64,000 nt of DNA from Tomocerus qinae (Eukaryota; Arthropoda; Collembola; Entomobryomorpha; Tomoceridae). The stretch is taken from assembly GCA_020055645.1 (NCBI GenBank), contig CM034548.1, positions 50,460,296 to 50,524,295 on the forward strand. Direction: 5' to 3'. Numbering within the stretch: the first letter of the stretch is position 1; each line of letters begins with the position of its first letter. Positions 57,676-64,000 of this stretch are shown here, one piece after another. Below the pieces are notes generated by a model. That model was given only the letters and a program-made list of their open reading frames with translations, had not been told where the DNA came from and ran no database searches. Made by a program: the position numbers and the translations under genes.

Positions 57676-57981
57676 CGATCGGAGATCAAGAAGGACCTTT
57701 TCGATTTTCTAAATAAATTGGTATACCTAGCAACAAACTTTGACATGTTACGGGGTCGTTCAAAAATAGCGCCCAGCATGAAGGAAGACCATAATTTGGA
57801 ATAAATTGGGTTTCAATTGTGATAATCTTGTCACGGATAATTTTACCATTTTCAATCCGCTAGAATGGGGAAAACAGACCCTGGGACTTGCATCAAAATG
57901 TAGCACGAAAAATGCCAATCTATTTAGAATTTTAACGTGAAATCATGTAAAATTTACGTGGCTGAGTGAAAGAGCTGTGCA

Positions 57982-58162
57982 CAAGCACGTATCCATTAGG
58001 GAGCGGGGGCGTCGCAGTCGCAGCGCCCCCTAAATCAGAGAAAAAGAGTAGATTTTTTCCAAAAATTGCAAAATGTTTTACGTGCTTCGCGCAAATATAT
58101 TTTATTACAGCCATTATTTTTGGTTGTGCCCCCCCTTGATCAAATTTCTGGATACTTGAATG
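57982..58162 (+). mobile_element. hAT-like MITE
   Basis: 181 bp, imperfect 13-bp inverted ends (CAAGCACGTATCC versus CATTCAAGTATCC), perfect 8-bp duplication GCTGTGCA (57974-57981, 58163-58170). Sits in the insert that splits the LINE RT. Confidence 0.75.
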
Positions 58163-58196
58163 GCTGTGCATTCATATTTGGTAGCAGAGAAAGGAG

Positions 58197-58950
58197 GAAA
58201 CAATAAAAATCAACATAAAATCAAAATTGGTTAATATCAAGTATTAAAATCAACAGAAAATCAAAATTGATTAATATCGAGTATTAAAATCAACAGAAAA
58301 TTACACTATTAGAGTATTAAACCCCGGGTGCATAGATAGATACGTAAATGATCTCTCCAATAACATATTTCCCAGTAAACAACATCCCCATTTGTGACAA
58401 AAGACATTAGTCTTCTGAAATATGCACTATTCCCTTAAAACCAAAATTGGGTCAGAAGAAAATAGACTAATTTTGATTATCAAAATGAATAAGAATTCGA
58501 AGTATAAAACATTTGACACAAAATAGCTACTCGTACAGTTATCTTCCGGTTTTATTTGCTTTATTATAAAATCTAAAGTTCTCTAAAATTGATCGGAAAA
58601 TCCCATTTTCTACTTTGATCAAGGCCGCAGCGAGTGGACACCGGTGCACGTGCCCCCCCCCCCCCCGGAAATCGAGAAAAATAAAGAAATTTTTGTTTGA
58701 AATCGCAAAAAATTAACTTATTTTTTCTCGGTGCCCCTCCCGAAATTGTTTTCTGGCTGCGGCTCTGACTTTGACTATCAATAAGAAGACTTAGTGACCG
58801 CGCGCTATCTCAGCAATTTATAGTCGATTTGAACCGAAATCAATAGGGTTTGTCACCGGTCTACAGGCATTGTTTGTGCCCAGTTTGGTCAACCGTTCGA
58901 AAGTTATAGTGTACAGGGATTTCCGGACAGACAGACAGAAATAGTATTTG
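58197..58950 (-). mobile_element. Helentron-like element fragment, copy 5
   Basis: Minus orientation like copy 1: diverged 40-bp units (aaaatcaacagaaaatcaaaattg), then tttgactatcaataagaaga, then gttcgaaagttatagtg and a GGACAGACAGACAG run. Both termini are missing. A MITE is nested at 58620-58767. Confidence 0.6.
58620..58767 (+). mobile_element. hAT-like MITE (CAAGGCCGCAGC family)
   Basis: 148 bp, CAAGGCCGCAGC...GGCTGCGGCTCTG, flanked by ACTTTGAT and ACTTTGAC (7 of 8). Clearly the same family as 49175-49334, including a poly-C run and a CGGTGCCCCTCCCGAAA block. Confidence 0.8.
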
Positions 58951-59032
58951 TATCCACAGGATAGGAATTTTTCCAAAGAATCTCATAATTTCAGTATCTT
59001 TATGTGGTCATGTCATAGTTACAAATAGTTGA

Positions 59033-59181
59033 GGCTGAATTTAGGCAGTGGTACTTTGTTGCCGCTAGTGGTTGTAGCGTGTCGCCACCGTTGCCGCCGC
59101 TATTATGCTGTTGCCGCTAACCTCCCATACCTCCCAGCGCCAACAGCGGAGGCAGTTAAGTAGCGCTGCCTAAATTCAGTC
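59033..59181. mobile_element. Long-TIR MITE (GGCTGAATTTAG family), copy C
   Basis: 149 bp, the shortest copy; ends GGCTGAATTTAGGCAGTGGT and CTAAATTCAGTC (one terminal change). Perfect 8-bp duplication ATAGTTGA (59025-59032, 59182-59189). The interior is GCCGCTGTT-type sequence without the long arms of copies A and B. Confidence 0.85.
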
Positions 59182-59204
59182 ATAGTTGACTAAATAGTTA
59201 ATAA

Positions 59205-60230
59205 ATGGCCCCTTGTAATTTGTTTACTTTACAATTTTCAAATAAATATATTCTTGATCTACAGTCGACAATTATAACAATTTTCCAAGCACTATACTGT
59301 AAAGCCTCAATGAAGGTTAGAGCTTATGACGGGCATACTAACCCCATTTTGGTTACACAGGGCCTTATGCAAGGCGAGATATGTTCGCCGTTACTATTTT
59401 GTCTGTACTTCCACGACATTAGGGACATTTTTGAGCAATCGGTCTTGTCTAAGGTTGAAATGGGAGGCGGGAAAGGCGTCCATCTTATGATGTACGCCGA
59501 CATTTTAATTTTAATGGTTCCTTTCGCAAAATCATTGCAGTTAAAATTAAATTTACTTAAGCAATATTGTGACTCAAAAAGGTTAACCGTAAATATTGCC
59601 AAAACAAAAATTATGACTTTTAATAAAAGTGGTAAGATGCTTACCACTAATAAATACTTTTATAATGGTCAGGAACTTGAAATTGTCAAATTATTCACAT
59701 ATTTGGGGGTTCTGTTCTCAACCTCAGGTCAATTCCGAAACGCTGCTAATGATTTTCGGAAGAGAGCTACTGCAAAATTGGTTTATGTGTGGTCTGACTA
59801 CTCCAGAAAACTAAACTCAAATACATGTATTATCTACAAACATTTAAAAATAAGTTTTGTTTTGCCACAAAAGTATTTGTTGTTAAGTATGCAGTATGCC
59901 TATAGAAATCATCCGAGTTATAAGTCAAATAAGGCTTATGAATAAGTATACCCACAGAATATTTTTAAACGGTATAAAATACGAATTAAAAAATAACGAA
60001 CATGTAGCACATGTTACAACGAAAATGAAGAGTTGGAAAGCTTAGACCATTTTGTATATAACTGTCGCCCGTACAAACCATTCAGAGATAACGCGCTAGT
60101 AAAATATTTAACTAGAGTAAAAGACTTCTATACTCTTCTAGAGTCAGATGATAAAACGGTATTATATAATATCTATATTTACTTTGCTCAAGCACTGAAG
60201 CTACGTGCTTGGGTCAGAAATGAGTAAAGG
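59205..60230 (+). pseudogene. LINE ORF2, RT palm to C-terminus, decayed
   Basis: Continues the plus-strand LINE after its insert: TIFQALYCKASMKVRAYDGH, then TQGLMQGEICSPLLFCLYFH, MYADILILM (the catalytic FADD box is degraded to YADI), LTVNIAKTKIMTF, FTYLGVLFSTSGQFRNAAND. The frame stops at 59943; pieces of the C-terminus (HFVYNCRPY) are readable at 60033-60227. Closest relative in the window is the minus-strand ORF2. Confidence 0.8.
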
Positions 60231-60476
60231 TTGCCAATCCACCGTGATAATGATAATGATAATAAAAATATCTTATTCTATAATAATTAATGAAATAGAA
60301 AAACTCTGTAATTCGGTATAAAGGTGTAGTAATTATGTAATGTAACATTATTCTTTAATAAGAGCTAACTAGACTAGTATTTGTAATCAAAATAATTTTG
60401 GCAATATACTGTGTAATGAATGTCAATTCAAGAAGCACAATAAAGTTATCTATCTATCTATCTAGTTAAACTTATA

Positions 60477-60562
60477 CATTCATTTCATTCATTAAATTTT
60501 ATTAATGTACTTTTCGGGCAATTAGCCCATAGAACATGACATAGTATTAAATATAATATGTG
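60477..60562 (-). other. 3' UTR and tail of the minus-strand LINE
   Basis: On the minus strand the ORF2 stop is followed by about 85 bp with AATAAAATTTAATGAATGAA at the end, i.e. a polyadenylation-like AATAAA and a (TGAA)-type tail. It directly abuts the right target duplication of the plus-strand LINE, so the two LINEs lie tail to tail. Confidence 0.7.
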
Positions 60563-63500
60563 TTACAATATTTCGTTTTGGAGATCAAGCAAGAAAATAA
60601 GTCTATTTAGAGCGGTCAGCACAAATTTTAGTAAATTTATAATTTTGGTTTTGTCGTGTGAATCAATTAAATACATCACTTCATTCATATTGTAATTTTT
60701 TAAGAAGTCTGCTTGCTCTCTGTTATGAATTCTGCATTCACATAACAAGTGAAAAAATGTATTTGGTTTCTTCATGTTACAATGCTTACACATTTCATTA
60801 TCATCAAAGTTAAATCTTGTTTTCTTAAAATACAATACATTACAATTTAATCTTAATTGGGATAACATGGTGTGATAGACTCTAGGTACATTCCACTTTA
60901 GCGTAATCGGTACACCAGTCTCCAATACATTATTAAATTGCTTATAATATTTATAATCTGAATAGTCATTAAGGTGACTTATGTCCTCAACCCTATCAAA
61001 ATCCCTTATCAATTTACACATCTGTACGTAATTTCTTGGCACATCCCCGGTCATCAATGACTCAACTGAAATATCCCAATCCTTAAAAATATTGTTACAT
61101 TGCATGACCCAATTATAACTAACATTTTTGTCAATCTTAGCATACTTAATTAGTGCTTCCATGCATAATTTAGGGTATCTATTCGAGTCCAATAAGCTTA
61201 TTTTAAAGATAAATTTTATCAGTCTTTGACACACCTCTACCTTAGTTTTGTTTCTCCTAGTTTCCAGTCGAAGCACACAACCAGGTACTGTGTTCTTAAC
61301 CCCTAACACTCTTCTAATAAATTGATTCTGACAGACTTCAATTTCATCGAGATATTGAAGGCTCCAGATTTGACTACAATAGAGTAACGAGGAGAGAGCA
61401 ATTGCATCGAACAAAGTCAGCTTTGATTCCAAATTACCGACTTTACCTTTATATATGAGTTTACTCACTGCACCTTGGGCTTCATAGTTTTTCTTTTTGA
61501 AATACTTTAACGCCTTCCCGAGTTTTCCTGAAGATGCAAAAGGAATACCCAGATAGGTATACTCGTTGGTAATTTCAATGATTTTGTTTTGGTACGTGAA
61601 TTTTAGGTTTCTTTCCAGTGGGCCACCTCTCCTGAAGACTACAATCATGGTTTTCTTTAAGTTAACTTCTAACTTTAGTTTCTTAAAGTACTCCTCTAAT
61701 GTTCTAATTTTTCGTTGCAAACTGAGTTTGTTATCTGAGAGTGTTACCGTGTCATCTGCAAATAGTAGAAGATGAATTTGAAATTTTGAGTTGATTTCCA
61801 CTCCTCTCCAGTTTTTCTCTTTTAGCACGTTTTCAATGTCGTAAATGTAGAGACTGAAAAGGAGGGGCGAGAGTATCTCCCCCTGCATTAAACCCACTGA
61901 AAGCGGGATGCTATTTGAAAGTGAATCTTGAAGTTTTATCTTTGTCGCAGCGTTCTGGTAAATTTTCATAAGAATACGGATGATTTTTGAAGAGATCCCA
62001 ATGTCAAAAAGACGGTTCCACAACAAATTGTGGGAAATACTCGGGAATGCGCGGGCAAAATCCACAAAACATGCATACACTTTTTTTGAATTCCTTGTAC
62101 CAATCTGTATAGCACTGTTTAGTGTAAATATCTGCTCATCGCATCCTCTTCCCTTTCTAAATCCCGCCTGTGCTTCTGGTAATATTTTCATAGCATTTGC
62201 CCAGTCAGTCAGTCGAAAGTTAATAATGTGGGTGAACAGTTTCAATATCGCATTTAGCAATGAGATAGGCCGATAATTTTCAGGTTCGCTAGTTGGACCC
62301 TTTTTATGTATCATTACGGTTATGGATTCAGACCATTCGATTGGGGGCAGTTCTTTATCCAATATATCGTTGAAAATTTGGGTCACTGTTTCTATCATCG
62401 ACGCGGGGAGATTTTTCAGAAATTCGTTGGCAATACCATCCGGACCTGGCGCTTTTTTATTTCTGATCCTGTGTATCGCTTTTATGGTTTCACTAACAGA
62501 TAGATTCCCGGTTAGAAGTTCCGTTCCGCAGTCATAATATGATTCTTGTTCACTGGCCACAACATTTTCATTAAATTGGTCATAAAACTGTTGCCATCTT
62601 CCACCCTCTATAGGATTATTCTGAGTTGTTTTTCTACGAATTCGCTTTACAGCTCTCCAAAAGTCATTACGGTCTGTAACTGAGTTGATCGTCTTACATG
62701 TACCGTCCCAGTACTCCTTTGCTCTGGCTTTTCGGTAATTCACATAAGATTTTTTGGCCTTAATATAGTCTTCTCTTAGCTGAGAATTCCAGTTGCTATT
62801 TTTTGCGTTCTGGTGAAGTTTTCGGCAGAGTTGCAGTTTTTTCCGGCACTCCGAATCGAACCATGGGGCATCCGGAAAAGGTTTTTGCAGACACGTCATT
62901 TTTGATTTTTTTCCTGCCGTTACAATAGCCGTTTTCAAAGATTCATAGTCATTAATCCCCGCAGCGAGTAAACTCATTTCCTTTTGGTATTCAGCACAAA
63001 ATTGTGGTTTCCATTGCAGTTTGATCTCTCCTCGTTTATAAAGATAAGTTTTCTGTTTTCTACCTAAATATATAACTATAGGAAAGTGACATGACTCATT
63101 AAAATTTAGTATTTTGAAGTCAGTTATATAATTTAGTACTTTATCATTAATTATCATTAGGTCTATAACGCTTTTGCCATTATGGTTTACAAAACTAAAG
63201 TTACCCTCTTTGTCACTTTCCGATCTTCCGTTCGCCACAGTCAAGTTAAGTTCAGTTAGCATATTTATTAGGTTATGTCCATATTTATTAGTAGTTCCAT
63301 CACATGAGTTTCTTATAAAGTAATCTAGATTAGTAGAAAAAAAATTATGTGAATTGTTAAACTTGCCAATTCTAGCATTAAAGTCCCCGCCTAATAGGAG
63401 AGGTCTATCTTCTGCCAGATTTAAAGATTCAATTAAATTTTGAAGGTTATTAATTTTTAAATGATGTTGATCATTACTCTGAATATACACAGTACCAATG

Positions 63501-63853
63501 TAGAAGTTAATATTACTTAGCAAGCATTTAACTTCACAAATAATCCAACAGCTGTTTTTACTGACTAACTTAACTAAGTTTAATTTTTGTTTGTTGAGTA
63601 GTAAAAGTAACCCGCCTCTTCCCCTACCTTTTTCAAAAATTTTTTCTGATGATTGGGATATATTTACAAAATTATCAAGGTATGAGGGAAGATTGTTACT
63701 TTCACGTACCCAAGTTTCGCACAGCCCAATCGCACTCACAGTCACAAGTTCGTGCTTTTCCTCTGGTTCTAAATAAAATAAATTTTTTATACCTTCAATA
63801 TTCCAATTTAAAAATGTACAAGTAGGTTTGGTTTTATTTTGTTGGTGTGTCAC
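60563..63853 (-). CDS. Intact LINE ORF2: APE endonuclease, reverse transcriptase, CCHC
   Basis: 1,096 uninterrupted residues. Endonuclease: FLNWNIEGI (14-22), GLCETWV (43-49), GGDFNARIG (155-163), SVIDLMIIND (228-237). The terminal box is SCH (254-256) rather than SDH. A linker follows with WFDSECRKK (331-339). RT: KKAPGPDGIANEFLK (466-480), IHKKG, NYRPISLLN (526-534), AGFRKGRGCDEQ (563-574), CFVDFARAFPSI, GLMQGEILSPLLF (654-666), and catalytic FADD (698-701). The C-terminus has a Cys/His knuckle (CKHC...H...CEC from 1022). The open frame and complete motifs suggest a young, possibly active copy. The first in-frame codon after the ORF1 stop that could start is GTG; no ATG precedes the endonuclease. 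Clade not assigned. Confidence 0.93.
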   Translation of the reverse strand: MTHQQNKTKPTCTFLNWNIEGIKNLFYLEPEEKHELVTVSAIGLCETWVRESNNLPSYLDNFVNISQSSEKIFEKGRGRGGLLLLLNKQKLNLVKLVSKNSCWIICEVKCLLSNINFYIGTVYIQSNDQHHLKINNLQNLIESLNLAEDRPLLLGGDFNARIGKFNNSHNFFSTNLDYFIRNSCDGTTNKYGHNLINMLTELNLTVANGRSESDKEGNFSFVNHNGKSVIDLMIINDKVLNYITDFKILNFNESCHFPIVIYLGRKQKTYLYKRGEIKLQWKPQFCAEYQKEMSLLAAGINDYESLKTAIVTAGKKSKMTCLQKPFPDAPWFDSECRKKLQLCRKLHQNAKNSNWNSQLREDYIKAKKSYVNYRKARAKEYWDGTCKTINSVTDRNDFWRAVKRIRRKTTQNNPIEGGRWQQFYDQFNENVVASEQESYYDCGTELLTGNLSVSETIKAIHRIRNKKAPGPDGIANEFLKNLPASMIETVTQIFNDILDKELPPIEWSESITVMIHKKGPTSEPENYRPISLLNAILKLFTHIINFRLTDWANAMKILPEAQAGFRKGRGCDEQIFTLNSAIQIGTRNSKKVYACFVDFARAFPSISHNLLWNRLFDIGISSKIIRILMKIYQNAATKIKLQDSLSNSIPLSVGLMQGEILSPLLFSLYIYDIENVLKEKNWRGVEINSKFQIHLLLFADDTVTLSDNKLSLQRKIRTLEEYFKKLKLEVNLKKTMIVVFRRGGPLERNLKFTYQNKIIEITNEYTYLGIPFASSGKLGKALKYFKKKNYEAQGAVSKLIYKGKVGNLESKLTLFDAIALSSLLYCSQIWSLQYLDEIEVCQNQFIRRVLGVKNTVPGCVLRLETRRNKTKVEVCQRLIKFIFKISLLDSNRYPKLCMEALIKYAKIDKNVSYNWVMQCNNIFKDWDISVESLMTGDVPRNYVQMCKLIRDFDRVEDISHLNDYSDYKYYKQFNNVLETGVPITLKWNVPRVYHTMLSQLRLNCNVLYFKKTRFNFDDNEMCKHCNMKKPNTFFHLLCECRIHNREQADFLKNYNMNEVMYLIDSHDKTKIINLLKFVLTALNRLIFLLDLQNEIL

Positions 63854-63871
63854 GTCTATGGGTTCGTCTCG

Positions 63872-64000
63872 TCATTTTTTCTTTGTTGCCCTTATTGTTA
63901 TTTTCCCGTCATCATTGGCCACAAAGTTTCCTGAAATTTTTCCATCACGCAATACGATAAGTGAATTCCCTCGGATTTTTGTCACGACGCTTTTGTCGCC
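63872..64000 (-). CDS. LINE ORF1, C-terminal end (partial)
   Basis: The last 42 codons of the minus-strand LINE ORF1, cut by the window edge: GDKSVVTKIRGNSLIVLRDG, then a basic end ITIRATKKK and TGA (63874-63872). The basic C-terminus fits an RNA-binding ORF1 protein. The stop lies 18 bases before codon 63853 and in the same frame as ORF2. Confidence 0.7.
   Translation of the reverse strand, partial: GDKSVVTKIRGNSLIVLRDGKISGNFVANDDGKITIRATKKK

Larger units (their letters stand above)
54520..60462 (+). mobile_element. Full-length but decayed plus-strand LINE
   Basis: About 5.9 kb including later insertions, flanked by a perfect 14-bp target duplication TAGTTAAACTTATA (54506-54519, 60463-60476). 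It has a 5' UTR of 241 bp, ORF1, then ORF2 with APE endonuclease and RT. The 3' end is AATAAAG followed by a (TATC)n tail at about 60445-60462. ORF2 is broken by frameshifts, stops and an insert of about 1.5 kb (about 57680-59200) containing MITEs and a Helentron-like fragment. It is related to the minus-strand LINE at 60477-64000. Confidence 0.85.

Overview
The window is eukaryotic, AT-rich and dominated by transposable elements. It is almost certainly from an arthropod, probably an insect: five spliced exons encode a kainate-type ionotropic glutamate receptor amino-terminal domain, introns have GT-AG borders, and LINE, Ty3/gypsy, MITE and satellite sequences fill the rest. The species cannot be fixed from the sequence.

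Host genes. (1) A kainate-type glutamate receptor gene runs on the minus strand. Exons at 50617-50315, 41958-41765, 41528-41475, 34838-34692 and 23282-23130 join in phase and in the right protein order; the first and last exons of the gene lie outside the window or were not found. Its introns (up to 11.4 kb) hold most of the repeats. (2) A small plus-strand Cys-rich gene starts at 8203, has one 96-bp intron, and is split in its second exon by a gypsy insertion; its frame resumes exactly at 20844 and ends at 21113.

Layout. 1-5.9 kb: LINE relics and a GCCGGCTGG-rich MITE cluster. 5.9-8.1 kb: tandem array of palindromic units. 8.58-20.84 kb: tandem Ty3/gypsy dimer (LTR-internal-LTR-internal-LTR) with one 4-bp target duplication; the middle LTR is a right/left recombinant, showing that the dimer arose by unequal crossing-over. 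Gag and pro-pol are linked by a textbook -1 frameshift signal, but neither copy is intact. 21.4-30.6 kb: foldback elements, minisatellites and a 44-bp perfect palindrome. 30.8-34.1 kb: 25-bp satellite interrupted by a Helentron-like element. 36.7-37.4 kb and 49.6-50.1 kb: 33-bp and 27-bp minisatellites. 43.1-46.9 kb: three more Helentron-like elements with 40-bp minisatellite cores. 47-49.3 kb: DNA-transposon termini. 53.5-64 kb: nested LINE territory; a LINE relic carries a SINE-like insert, a decayed full-length plus-strand LINE with a 14-bp target duplication, and, tail to tail, a minus-strand LINE with an intact 1,096-residue ORF2.

Most notable: the recombinant LTR of the gypsy dimer inside a host exon, the gag-pol frameshift signal with the gag stop in the hairpin loop, the two LINEs in which ORF1 and ORF2 share one frame across a UGA with no AUG before the endonuclease, the MITE family with 8-bp duplications and an in-window empty site, and the Helentron-like family.
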